From positions 252,460 to 316,459 of the forward strand of contig KV423921.1 in NCBI GenBank assembly GCA_001632435.1: DNA of 64,000 nucleotides, read 5' to 3'. Shown piece after piece: positions 9,207 through 20,062 of the stretch. Under the pieces are notes generated by a model. It worked only from the letters and a program-made list of their open reading frames with translations, had not been told where the DNA came from and made no database searches. The position numbers and the translations under genes are program-made. The number at the start of each line of letters is the position of its first letter. Position 1 is the first letter of the stretch. The stretch comes from Calocera cornea HHB12733 (taxonomy: Eukaryota; Basidiomycota; Dacrymycetes; Dacrymycetales; Dacrymycetaceae).

Positions 9207-10155
9207 ATGCCCGAGCCGACCAGTACATCCGCTGCCTCGGCCACGACTTATCGTAACCCTACGCTTCTCACTGAAATTCTTCAATTTCATCCTCAACTAC
9301 TGCTTGATGATGTCGTGAACGTCGCATATGAGACATTGTATCATGCCGTAGAGGCACTGGAAGTATTCCTCTTGCGCTGGGCGGAAGATAGGCCAGAAGC
9401 AGTCGCAAAGGAAGTGGACGGTGTACGATATGTCCGTCTTTCCACAAGATATCAAGATGACAACTGCGTTCGATAGGGACTGTATGCGTTTCAGACACTA
9501 CTCGAGTCATATGCCGATACCGCTTTTGACTTCTTCGAAGTCTGGGCACTACGAAATGTCTTCTCATTTCCACCCTCGGACGCGCCTCTACCCGTCGTAC
9601 TTCCTCATCACGTAGGGCTCACTCTTAAAGCGTCCGAAGACGACGAAGACGAAGTACGCTTGCAGCTGGACGATCTGCGAGCCCGCGTCAGAGAGGTACG
9701 ATGAGAGACAACACCTTCGACACACTCACCTAACCCATCCCGACAGGCCAGAAAGCTGAATCTGCAACTCAAGAAAGCGAATCGCATTGCCGATCGACGA
9801 TTGGCAAAGGCGAAAACCAGACTGGGTCATTACGCATTCCTCCGGGAAACTTCCATGGCAACCACATCCGGCAAGCTACTCCTGCCTACTCGGTTTTGAT
9901 TGCCCTCTGATTTATTTCCTGACTCTAGCCGAAGATCGTGTCGCAGATCTTCTCCAGGCCCTATTCACCTTACCGGCTCCTCACTTCGCCGCCGCCTCCG
10001 GCACTTCGAAACGTGCATGGGAGGAAGGGACAAAAGGGTATGTCAATTGGGGCGTGAGGCGACTCGTGGATCGTGGACGAAGCGGGGCTGTTCTGGAAGC
10101 ATTGGCTGACAAGGTGGACGAAGTCGGTGACTGGGAAGCCGGGGGAGCGATGTAA
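9207..10155 (+). CDS. MIS12: MIS12/MTW1 kinetochore protein
   Basis: A subunit of the MIS12 (Mtw1) complex linking inner kinetochore to microtubule-binding proteins. Exons 9207-9422, 9477-9695 and 9747 onward join in frame and read NPTLLTEILQFHPQLLLDDV, then GLYAFQTLLESYADTAFDFFEVW, the hallmark of the family, then a coiled coil (ARKLNLQLKKANRIADRRL). The C-terminal part (ADLLQALFTLPAP ... KRAWEEGTKGYVNWGVRRLV, to the stop at 10155) is also typical. Joining exon 3 to that tail is uncertain: a 36-base intron at 9893-9928 leaves the frame off by one, whereas a 103-base intron from 9826 is in frame but drops a conserved FLRE segment. A frameshift or sequence error is possible. It lies between the Harbinger element and the inverted-repeat block. 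Confidence 0.82.
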
Positions 10156-10340
10156 AAGCTCGTTCGGTACCGAGATCGGAAACGAGGCGCCTCTGGCTTA
10201 AGAAGTTGTATGAGAATGAGAAGACAGAGGGGGGAGCGGGAGTCGGATGAATTGTGTCTAACGAGCTGAGATCTGCCAGGGTAAATCTACCGTCGATGTA
10301 CACCGCCGTCCACTCATGCCTCCGTCCTTCCTTCGGAGGG

Positions 10341-12160
10341 AAGTACGTCAAAGAGACAATGTGTCTGTTCGTATCTGCCCTGTGAACCTTCCCTGCAGCA
10401 CCTCCTTCATCACAAACCGTCAATGGATCCCCAATTCTTCTTCGGAATGAGCAGGAGCCCAAGGGAAGGCTGCCCATGGAGGGAGAGCGAAAGGCTGTTT
10501 CCCGACATGTTCTTGCAACGAGCTGCCCGCCCCTTGCTTTGCAAGTCGTGCGTCTACAGACTAGAGATTGTAGCCTGGGTTGCGCGCCTTACGCGAATTC
10601 TTCCATCCGCTTGAAGGCGCTTGGGAAGGCTCTTGCTCCCGCCTCGTGCTCTACTTCCGCTCCGGGATTTGCTTCCAGTTCCACATTTGCTTCCGCCCAC
10701 TCATCTGTCTCCACTGCAGATTTTACCCCGCTCTTTCAATTGCCTCCGCGATGTGAGCTGCCTCCGCTTCTTATCTGCCTCTGTGTACCATTTTGCTTCC
10801 GCTTTATAATCTGCTTCCACCACTTTTTTGGCCTCCTCTGGCCGGTTTTGCCTTCGGTAACAATTTTAAAAGTCCGTTATTGCATTTGCGTCTGCCATTA
10901 ACTTTACTTCCGCCCATGGGGGTCATTTCTGCTTACAACTTTGCTTACACTGCTATGCTTGCTTCTGCATTTAATCTTGCTCCCGCTACCTGTTTTGCTT
11001 CCACTGCTAATGTTGCTTCCATTACCTGTTTGCTTTCACTGAGTCTTCTGCTTCCGCAACATGTTCTGCATCTGTCATGTGATCAGATCTGTTTCTTGGT
11101 CAAGAAGTCACTTCCAAATGGGAATTTGCTTCAGCTGCTCAGTGCCAACTCCTGATACCCTTTGCTTCCCTCTGTGCTTCCACATGGTTTTTTGCTTCCC
11201 TTTTTGGAGGCTTGCTTCAGCTTAGCAACTTACCTTCCCCTTTACCATTTGTTACACTCCTCCAGTTCCTTAGTGCACAGCACAGAACACTTCCACAAAA
11301 CCCAGACACCCTGCAATTGTGGGCCTCACAGGAAGGAGTCCCTCTTCTCTACCATGCCTCAATGATTGAGACAGGAAGCAATGTGTTGTGGGTCCACGGG
11401 CCATACCCCTGCTTTCCACCAATTTCCAACAGTTGCTCCCTTTGGTCTGTTCCTCCACCATTTGTGGTCCCCTCATGTTCCCTCTGGTGCCCCCCTTATC
11501 AAATACATCTGACCAATGCAATGTATTACTGCACTTGCCCCAGATGGCATGCTATGGGAGACATATCCAAAGCTTGTAATTGATGCAATTCTACCAAAGC
11601 AACTGTGTGCTGCTCATCCAACATTGGAGGGCCCCTGACAACCCTCTTTGTTTCTTCCTCTCAAATATGTCCTATTGGTTCTCTGCACCAGAGGGACTAA
11701 CACAAACCGCTCCCTGTGAGACCCATGACCAATAGCTGCACTGGAGTTAATTCAGGAAAACTAGCTGTGGTCCATTCATACACCATGCAATCTTACCTGC
11801 TTGATCTTGGTGATTCTTACCCATTCACCATATCTGATTGATGATATCCAGCCACGGGTACTTCATGTATGCAGCCCTGGTAGACATATGACCAAAAGCT
11901 GCAATTACACAGATTGAGTCCAAACAAACTTTTGGCTCCTGCTCACTCAGGATAGCTCTGCTCAAGGTCCTGCTGGGTTCCATGAAGGACATAGGTACTA
12001 TTGATGTGCTCTGAGTGGGGGCACTGTATGACACAGGTTCTGGGAGACATATGACAAAAAGTTGTCATGAAACAGATTGAGCCTAGACAAACTTTTGCTC
12101 CGGCTTGCTGAGGAACACTCTGCTCAGGGTCCTGCTTGTTTTCCTGAATGATGTAGGTAC
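10341..12160 (+). repeat. Left arm of a 1.82-kb inverted repeat
   Basis: This segment is the near-identical reverse complement of 20063-21883. Only a few substitutions are visible over 1.82 kb. It begins AAGTACGTCAAAG just after MIS12 and contains, left to right, the conserved block near 10519-10541, an array of TTTGCTTCCG units (10600-11230), 600 bases of non-repeated sequence, and tandem 163-base units. No convincing open frame spans it. Confidence 0.95.
10600..11230 (-). repeat. 18-bp-period CGGAAGCAAA array, locus B (minus orientation)
   Basis: Dense TTTGCTTCCG-type units, for example around 10665, 10700, 10790-10830, 10920-11040 and 11160-11220. The arm copy at 20985-21600 carries the same array in plus orientation. 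Confidence 0.85.
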
Positions 12161-12235
12161 CATTGATGATCTCCCACCAGGGGTACACCTTGTATGGAGG
12201 CCTGGCAGACATATGACCAAAAGTTATCATGAAAC
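11825..12235. repeat. Tandem repeat of about 163 bp, left part
   Basis: The landmark GACATATGACCAAAAG-like sequence recurs at about 11884, 12047 and 12209, and each unit also carries an AGATTGAGTC motif and a GGTCCTGCT motif. The array resumes at 19698 after the gypsy element and then flips strand at 20063. Confidence 0.85.
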
Positions 12236-12268
12236 TGAAAGGACCTTGGAATAGGTCCCTCACTGATA

Positions 12269-14117
12269 ATGTAGTTTAGCAGTGAGTGGGTCGCAGCAGT
12301 GAATGGGTCAGGTTTGCGCACCCGTGCTGATCAATGTTTGATATTGCACCATCAAAGCAAGATTGCATTAATCAGACTGCTGTACCAGTGTGTTATCTAC
12401 TTGTTCTGCACTTGGGCATGTCCTGGAATTGTGCCCAGGCGGTCTGCAGAGTCTACAATGTTGTGAACACAGATTTTCCTGATTTGACGGATCCTCCCCT
12501 CTGCATTGATCATGCCCATCCAGCTCACCAACATGTTGCTCTGCCATGATCTCACTGGCTTGTGCACCAGTAAGTACTCCAGAGTGCTGGAGATGGACAT
12601 TCTTGATCCTGCAATGTTTGGAAAGGTGGCCAGTCATCTCTTCAAGAACCTGTACTTGTCCGGTCAAGAGTGTCATGCAATGGTCCTGCTCAATTGCATG
12701 CTTTGCAAGCTGGTCGAGTGAGGTGTAGATTGGGGTAGGCAAGCTTCCCTGATGCTGTGAAATTCTGTTCTTGATGAGTGTTGCTTGGGAGACCATCTCT
12801 GCTGCTGTGTATGGTGTCTGTGAGATCCATGGCTGCTCGGATTCCTCATCAATGGATCGAGGTGTAGGTGTCTGTAAGTGTAATGTAAGCTTTGATGTGA
12901 CCACCTGTGCATTCAATGGTGCTAGACCAGCAGCTCAAAATCTGCTCTTGATATTTTGAACCGTAACTGCTGCTGCATAAGCAGTGTGGAATGTGGCAAA
13001 GAACTCAGGTGTTGCAATGCTTGTGACACCACACTGTGATAGCCATGAGATCCGGTTGCAGTATGCCTGCTTCAAAGGGCCAAAAATGCTGACATAAAGA
13101 GGCTGGGTATAATGTGACGAGCATGGTGGTAAGCAGAGGGGTACAATGTTGTGATCCTTGCAATACTGGTTGAACTCAACGGTGATATGGCTCTTGTGAC
13201 CATCAAGGACCAGCATGCAATATTGACCAACTCTCCAGTTCTTGGTATACTTGTTGAAGTGCTGAAGCCATTCCAGACTGGTAGTATTGTCCATCCAGCC
13301 TTTGTTGGTGGGTTTGACAACCCAGTCCTCCAGGATATTGTTGTCCGCATACCATGTTGCAAGGTGGTGCCGCCCAAGCACGCAGAGGAATGGGGGGAGC
13401 ACGTACCCATCTGCTGCATTGCAGCAGATGGGTACTGTCCACTCCCGGTTCCCTGGCTGGATAGCCTTGGGTCAAGCTGTCCGTTCACTGCTTGTCACAA
13501 CAGTTGTCGCTCTGATCATGCCCATGGCATAGCCGGTCTCATTGAAGTTGTAGAAGTCACTGGGCTGAACACCATACTTTGATTGCATATTGGTCAGAAG
13601 CCAGAACCATGCAGCATACACTTGTGGATCTTCCTGCCTTGCTCTCTGGTAGTCAAGGGGACAAGAGAGCCACGTCTTGAGATCTGGTCATTGTTGGATG
13701 AACTGGTCTGCCCATGCCACCCCAACCTTTGCCCCTCCTCTCTTTGCCAGCAAGAGATTGGTCATCCCTTCCAAATCTCTCTTCCTCACTGGAAACCCCT
13801 GCTCCTCCAGCCTCAGGATGTACTCAATGATGACTTCTCCTCAGCTGTGGTCAACTTGGCATGTGGACTGCGGATGTCTGCTTGTGCTTGGATGCTGGCC
13901 ATTCTGTGTTGCAGTGTTGAGTTTGATACATTGTACTGCCTTGCAGCCTCTCGAACAGGTAATGCTGGATTGGTCTTCACAGCAGCAAGAGCTAAGAGCA
14001 CCCGGTCCTCATTGGTGGAGGGAGGCATGGGTACAAGGGAGATGGATGACAATCATGCATTACAAGGTCTGCAAGGTGACCCACTCATACTGCAATGCAC
14101 TTACTGCTAAACTACAT
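12269..14117 (-). mobile_element. pogo-family transposon inside the gypsy 3' LTR
   Basis: Inverted termini start ATGTAGTTTAGCAGT (12269-12283) and end with the complement (14103-14117). TA precedes the left end and CA, probably a mutated TA, follows the right end. The other LTR shows the empty site (CACTGATAGTGATCC near 19421-19435). The element is about 1.85 kb and carries a degenerate transposase. Confidence 0.85.
12368..14052 (-). pseudogene. pogo transposase (DDE_1 type), disrupted
   Basis: Pieces in order on the minus strand: an N-terminal psq-type helix-turn-helix (PVREAARQYNVSNSTLQHRM, 13813-14052), a middle frame around 13072-13488, the catalytic part (12935-13402) with MLVLDGHKSHITVEFNQYC and LPPCSSHYTQPLYVSIFGPLK, and a C-terminal region (12368-12916) ending in a zinc-knuckle-like CSQHCRLCRPPGHNSRTC. 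The pieces lie in different frames with stops between, so the gene is broken, although an intron could account for one break. The motif order matches fungal pogo elements that encode a DDE_1 enzyme with a C-terminal CCHC tail. Confidence 0.82.
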
Positions 14118-14118
14118 C

Positions 14119-14386
14119 AGTGATCCAATTGGTACTGTTGCCCTTGAGTACTGTTAAGACTGATCAGTATTTCAAGATGTTGTGATACAGCACTAGGAGT
14201 AGACAGAGAAAGGATAAGGAAGCAAATGTGGACAGGGTGCAGTAAGATTCCTGGTTTAGGTGATGTGACTCTGAGTGGCATAGCCACTAAGGTTATGGAA
14301 AGAACAACAAGGAGTGGTGGTGTTGGAATGTAGGAGTGTGGTAAGAAAGGTAAGAAAGATAATAACTGTAGTAACCCTCCCCTACT
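14119..14386 (-). repeat. Gypsy 3' LTR, main part
   Basis: This part matches 19428-19692 closely. The first 33 LTR bases (12236-12268) are stranded on the other side of the pogo insertion. A purine-rich tract (minus strand TAGGGGAGGG, about 14374-14385) lies at the boundary. Confidence 0.85.
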
Positions 14387-14455
14387 AAGAACATGCTCAG
14401 TGAGGGTACCTGAAGTCAGAGTATGGTGAAGAGAAGTTTATGTTGTGTATTCTTG

Positions 14456-14520
14456 TTTTAACATGGCCAAGTGGTAAGAGTCTCTAAGAAGTGTAGGGTT
14501 GAATTCTCCCTGAGGGCCAA
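14456..14520 (+). other. tRNA-like promoter boxes, probably a tRNA or SINE relic
   Basis: The sequence TGGCCAAGTGG (about 14464) fits a tRNA A box, and GGTTGAATTCT (about 14497) resembles a B box. The spacing is about 13 bases too short for a complete tRNA, so this is at best a degenerate relic inside the gypsy 3' untranslated region. Confidence 0.25.
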
Positions 14521-14719
14521 ATATGCATTTCTGTTGAGGATGATCAAGCTCTGCCATACAGGGCACTCTTTCTCACACAGGGATGATCCTCACAGAGCAA
14601 TGATTCAGCACTGGCAGGTTGGTTGAGGTCAGAGACTCCGGGGGGTGCGGGGGGAGCTCAGCATAGGGAGTGTGCTGGAGCTTCAAATAAACAAGGGGGG
14701 GTTGCTGAAATTCTTGGCA

Positions 14720-17700
14720 AAAAGGCCTTAATGAGCACATGAAGTAAGTGGTATTGCTGGGTGTTCTTGTTGCCAGGTATCCAGGTGGGTGGTGTTGAGA
14801 TGGTTATCTTCTGGTTCTATTGTCTGCAATGCTCCAATCTGCCCACCAGATAAGAAAGTAGTGCTTATGTCTCTTGACCTTTCCATTGACAATCCTTTCC
14901 GCATGATATTGTTCTTGGTCATTGATGAGGACAGGACCAAGTCATGGGGGATCCCTGTTAGGGAATAGTGTGGGGTCATTGGCAGTATAGAGCTGAAGGA
15001 GGTTACCATGGAACACAGGGTGGACATTGGAGTTGGGCATGCTGAGCTTGTAGAGGGATGTTGCAGGATATACTTTGTTGATAGTCCATGGTCCATCATA
15101 GTGTGGCAGGAACCTTGCAGATCTCTTCTTGCCTTGGACCTTATACTCTGCTTGTTGATTTCAGCATAACCTGATCTCCAACTTTATAGATATGTTTCAG
15201 TCCGCCATGTTGGTTGGCATGGTGTGCCTGTTGGGTTTTGGCAACCAATAAGTTGTCATGAGCTTCTTGGATATCTGCTTGCATGTGCTTCACAAATCCA
15301 GCAGCAGCAGGGACAGTGAGTTCTTGCAGAGAAGCAGATGCAATAGGGGGGAATAGTTGAGGCTGATAACCAAGGGTGAGGTCAAAGGGTGTTTTCCCTG
15401 TTGAGGCATTTGTGGTATCATTGAGACCAAACTCAATGCAAGGCAGGGCCTTGTGCCAGCCTTTCTGATGTTGGTCCACATGATATTGCAATATCTGATT
15501 GACAGTTGTTGGTGTGCTCACTTGCTCCATCCATTTGTGGGTGGTAAGCAGTTGACATTCTGATATCCATTCCAAGGGTTCTGTTGAGGGTTTGCAAGAA
15601 CTTAGAAACAAATAAGCTGTCTTGGTCACATACAACCTCTTGGGGTATGCCCATGCCTTGACAGACCCAGTTGTCAAAGAATATCTGAGCAACTTCTTCT
15701 GCTGTGTTGGTGCCATGCATGGGAAGGATGCGGACTTGGGAGGTGAGATGACAAGGGAGGGTGAAGATAGTATTATGCCCATTTGAGGTAACCAGAGGGC
15801 CAATGAAGTCCATAGCCATGTGGGAGGCTGGCTGTTGTGGGATGCTGAGGGTATGTAGAGGACCTGCAGGTTTTGTGGTAGGGCTTTTGTAGCACTGGCA
15901 TAGATCACAAGACTTGCAGTATTTGTGAACAGTTTGATGCATGTGAGGCCAAAAGAAAGACTTCCAGACAACCTCCAGAACCTTGTCCTTGCCAAAGTGT
16001 CCAAGGGCATCATGAGCATCATGGATGATCTTCTTATGGAGTTCCAGAACATTGGGGATGTATAGTCTTTGGTCAACATAGAGGATGTGATCCCACTTTG
16101 TGGTGTTGAGGATGCTTGCCATATTCTTTTTGAGTTTTGCAAAGAACTCATCTTTCAGGTAACCCTTTTGGATAGCCTTGGTGAATTAGGAGGGCAGAGT
16201 GAGCTGGGTTGTGGTAGCCTTAATCTGGATTTCCGGAGTTGCATCATAGGGGTAGTGAGACAGGGCATCTGCAACAGTGTTGCTCTTGCCTGCAATGTAT
16301 TTCAGGTTGTAGTCATATTCTGCCAGGAACTCCATCCAGCATGAATGTTAGGCAGACATGTCTTTCTGGGATGAGAGATGATGAAGGGACTGGTGATCTG
16401 TGAGGATATGGAAGTGCGTTCCAAGTAGGGGATATTTCCATTTCTTGAGAGCATACACAATTCTTGCTCATGGGTAGGATAGTGTTGTTCTGCAGATGTC
16501 AATTGGCGAGATTCATAGGCAATATGCCAGGAGGTTTCCCATGTGGGGCCTTGGCTGAGTACCACTCCAAACCCAATCTTGCTTGCATCTGTGGTAACAA
16601 ACACCAAATACCCAGAGTCAAAGTCCAAAGGTCGGAGCACTGGGAGTGAGGTCATGTTGTCCTTTATGGCTTGGAAAGCCTTGGCATGGTGTTCCACCCA
16701 TACAAATCTCTGCTTTCTTGGTTGTGAGTGGGCTGAGGATTGCTGTCTGCTCAGCAAGGTGGGGGATGAACTTTCAGAGATACTGGGTGTGTGACCAGGA
16801 ATGCGCGGACATCCTTGGCTCAGCAAGGTGTATGTAGGCCATGCTTGGATCTTGGCAATCTTTCCGGGGTCCGCTCATATGCCTTCTTTTGAGATGACAT
16901 GCCCACAGAACTTTACCCAAGGAGTTCTGTCTTCTTGGGAGAGCAGTAGAGGTCAGCATCATGGAGTGCTTTCAATACTTGGGCACGGTTCTGGCAATTC
17001 ACTTCTAAAGAGTGTGACCATATGATAATGTCATCCATGTAGATGTGGCAGGTCTTGCCAAGCAGTGGGTTCAGTGCCTTAATCATACGGTGTTGATGAA
17101 TGCTGGGTGCATTGCAAAAACCCATTAGCATTACTAGCCACTTGTACATTGCCATTGGGGTAGTGAATGCAGTGTGAGAGATGTTGTCTGGGTGGACACG
17201 AGTTTGAAAGAAGGAGTTGGTCATGTCAATCTTGCCCCACTGCCTGCCAGGTCAAGGATGTAATCAATCTTGGGCAGCGGAAACTTGTCTTTGATTGTAT
17301 TGACATTGAGGGCTTGATAGTCAATAACCAGACATGGGAGGACAGTTGGATCCTTCTTGGGAATGACAAAGGCAGGAGATGCACTGTCAGCTTTGGACAT
17401 CCGGATCTGGCCAGCATCAAGATGTTGTTGGATAAGAGTCTGGAATGCAGCAAGATAGTGATGAGGGCAGGAGTAGATTTTGGGTCAGATCTTCTTCTCA
17501 GGATCCAACAGTTGGATGTGAGCTGTCTCAAGAGCTTCCCAAGGCAGGGAAGGTGGTATAGGTCCCAGATCTGGTATGTTGGCTGGGAACCTGTCTGCAT
17601 ACTCTGAGTTGTTGCTTCATGTTGGAGTTGTTTGAGATCTTTTAGCTCTTCAACACATTGTGTGACAGCACATAAAATGTTGAAGGGTAGGTAGGGCAGT

Positions 17701-19200
17701 GGCCTTGGTCTTGGGTGGTTGAGTTGGGCAAGCAGGAAAGGTTCCAGATAGGAGATCATAGCCCAACCTCTTTAAGATGACTGCTGGGGGATGGAACTCA
17801 AGAACAATGTGATATTCTGTAAGGAAGGGGGTTCCGAGAATAAGGTGGTGTCCATCTAGGTTTGAAGCAGAGTTTGCAAGTGTGGAAGTTGGATTTGGTA
17901 TGGAAAAGTGCCAGCTCAACATATTCCCTCAGTCTGTGTTTCCTCCCCCTCTCATCTTGGAGTGCCTGTTCAACAGGTTCTGAATGTGGAAGGCAATGTC
18001 AAGGCAGACTGAGTTCAGTTGCCAGAAGATCTGAGATAAGCAGAGCAGAACAGTCAGAGTCAATGAGAGCTTCTTGGGAGCGGTGAGAAACATAGAAGGG
18101 CACTGTGATAGTAGCCACATCAGTATTGACATACACATCAGACTCAGCCAAAGCATACTCCTCAGAGCTGATGACAGTATCAGACTCTTCCAAGTTGCTG
18201 GGAGAGGAGGCAATCTTCTTGGGCTTCTTTGATGTGGCTTTGGTGGCTTTGGTCTTCCAGGAAGCATGGGCGCATGCTTCAACCTTGACCTTGACATCAC
18301 TGGTCTTATGAGTTGGTTGGGGTTGGCCATGGGCAATCCATTTGGCTGTCTTCCACAAGACATCCTTAGCTTCTTTGGGGGTTGCAAAGTTGCAGCTTGG
18401 ATGGGTTCTGCCAGTCTTGATCTTGTGGCACTTGTTACACCTATTAACAGTGGCAAGGCACTCCTGCTCAGGATCTGTAAGCTTTGCAGCAAAAACTCTG
18501 TTGTTGCTGGTTGCAGGAGTAGAGTTGTGAGGTGCGCCAGATCAGTTGCTTGTGTTGGTGGGGATGGTAACCTGAGTGCACTTCTGCTCTCTCTTGTAGT
18601 GGTGAGCGGTGGCAGCCTTGATGCACTTGTTGTCAAGGTTCAGGACTTCCTCTAGCTTAGCAAGTCCTGAGGCCAGATCTTCAGGCTTACTGTGGCTCAG
18701 AGGGTAGAGTCCAGGCAGAGTCAAGTGCAAAAATCTTCTTTCACTCCAGACTTGATGATGGTGCAAAGCTTGGCATCAGTAAGTTGGTTGGCAGAGTCCA
18801 GGAGATTGTTGTTGGGCCACAGCTCCCAGACGTAGGTGTCAACATCCTGGTTGCTGGATTGCTTGCAAGTGCAAAGGTCATCCAGCAGGTTGTCAAGGTA
18901 GTTGGCAGGTGTGACATAGTCAATAAGTTTGTTGGACCATAGAGTAAAGGTCATGGCTTGGTAATGCCACTTTGTCAAGTTGGCACCAGGCAACAAGTTC
19001 TGGCTCACAAAGTGCAGCCTGTGCCTTGAGAACCCGCTTCCTCCTCCTCAACCTCCTTTCCCCCCAGCCACAACTCCATAATGCCCAACTATTCCTTCAC
19101 ATCCTCCAGGGCTCTGCTCTCAAGCAGAGGCACACTGTCGGAACCCATGTCAGAACTGCTTGCTGGATAGGGTTGGTGATGTGGGGTGTTTGGATTTGGC
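14720..19200 (-). pseudogene. Gypsy gag-pol with chromodomain, frameshifted
   Basis: Read right to left. Gag covers about 19200-18540 (NLTKWHYQAMTFTLWSNKL), followed by a zinc-knuckle region near 18430. The protease covers about 18180-17990, with ALIDSDCSALLISD replacing the usual DSG by DSD. Reverse transcriptase covers about 17760-16910, with YMDDIIIWS. RNase H lies near 16700-16450 (VFVTTDASKIGFG). Integrase covers about 16120-15430, with a zinc HHCC region (HDALGHFGKDKVL ... CKSCDLCQ) and MDFIGPL. A C-terminal chromodomain lies near 14940-14830 (EQYHAERIVNGKVKRHKHYF). Many frame changes separate these parts, so the copy is dead. The chromodomain places it among chromoviruses, which integrate preferentially into modified chromatin. 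Confidence 0.88.
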
Positions 19201-19386
19201 TGAGGTTGATTGGTCTTGGAAAAGGTCAATAGGATTGGGACTGCTATCCCAAGCAGGGGATTGAGTGCGTGGGGTACAGGTGGCAAGTGGAGTGGATGTC
19301 AAGCCAAGGGGCAGTGACAGGTCCAGTGTGTTGGTGAGTCGGTGTGCAGCACCAAGATGATTGCCAACAGAGGTAACAGTAGAAAG

Positions 19387-19692
19387 AGAAAGGACCTCAG
19401 AATGGGACCTCACTGATAGTGATCCAATTTGTAGTGCTGCCCTTGAGTACTGCTAAGACTGATCTGTATTTCAAGATGTTGCAATACAGCACTAGGAGTA
19501 GGGTTAAGACAGAGAAAGGATAAGGAAGCAAATGTGGACAGGGTGTGGTAACATCCCTGGTTTAGGTCACATGACTCTGGGTGGCATAGCCACTAAGATT
19601 ATGGAAAGAACAACAAGGAGTGGTGGTGTCGGAATGTAGGAGTGTGGTAAGAAAGGCAAGAAATATAATAACTGTAGTAAGGGAACCTTACT
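19387..19692 (-). repeat. Gypsy 5' LTR
   Basis: A 306-base LTR, uninterrupted, adjoining the right GAAAC target duplication. It preserves the empty site of the pogo insertion. Confidence 0.85.
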
Positions 19693-19697
19693 GAAAC

Positions 19698-20062
19698 AGA
19701 TTGAGTCGAGACAACTTTTGCTCCTGCTCACTCAGGACAGTTCTGCTCAGGGTCCTGCTGGGTTCCATGAAGGATGTAGGTACTACTGATGATCTCCAAC
19801 CAGTTGTACACCATGTATGCAGCCCTGGCAGACATATGACCAAAAGTTACAATTACACAGATTGAGTCCAGACAAACTTTTGCTCCTGCTTGCTGGGGAG
19901 CTCTCTGCTCAGGGTCCTGCTTGTTGTCCTGAAGGGGGTAGGTACTATTGATGTGCTCTGAGGGGGCACCAGATGACAGAGGTTCTGGGAGACATATGAC
20001 AAAAAGTTATCATGAAACAGATTGAGTCAAGACAAATTTTTGCTCCTGCTCACTCAGGATAG
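19698..20062. repeat. Tandem repeat of about 163 bp, right part, up to the hinge
   Basis: Landmark GACATATGAC sequences at about 19832 and 19990 continue the left array in the same direction. At 20062-20063 the sequence switches strand in mid unit and the right arm begins. Confidence 0.85.

Larger units (their letters stand above)
12236..19692 (-). mobile_element. Chromodomain gypsy retrotransposon (degenerate), with a pogo insertion
   Basis: The element runs right to left. The right LTR is 19387-19692. The left LTR is 12236-12268 plus about 14118-14386, split by a pogo transposon. A 5-base target duplication GAAAC flanks it (12231-12235 and 19693-19697). Removing the element restores the tandem-repeat sequence ATCATGAAACAGATTGAG, found intact near 20010. 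The internal region encodes gag with a zinc knuckle, protease, reverse transcriptase, RNase H, integrase and a chromodomain, all broken by frameshifts and stops. Confidence 0.9.

Noticed and set aside
11825..12034. Short frames duplicated in both inverted arms (for example 11825-12034 and 20190-20399)
   Set aside because: They are identical because the arms are identical. No start context, domain or splice pattern supports them as genes.
12161..20062. Reading the whole 10341-21883 block as one transposon with 1.8-kb inverted ends and a gypsy cargo
   Set aside because: The gypsy copy has its own 5-base duplication inside the tandem repeat, so it is a later insertion and not cargo. No target duplication is visible outside the arms.
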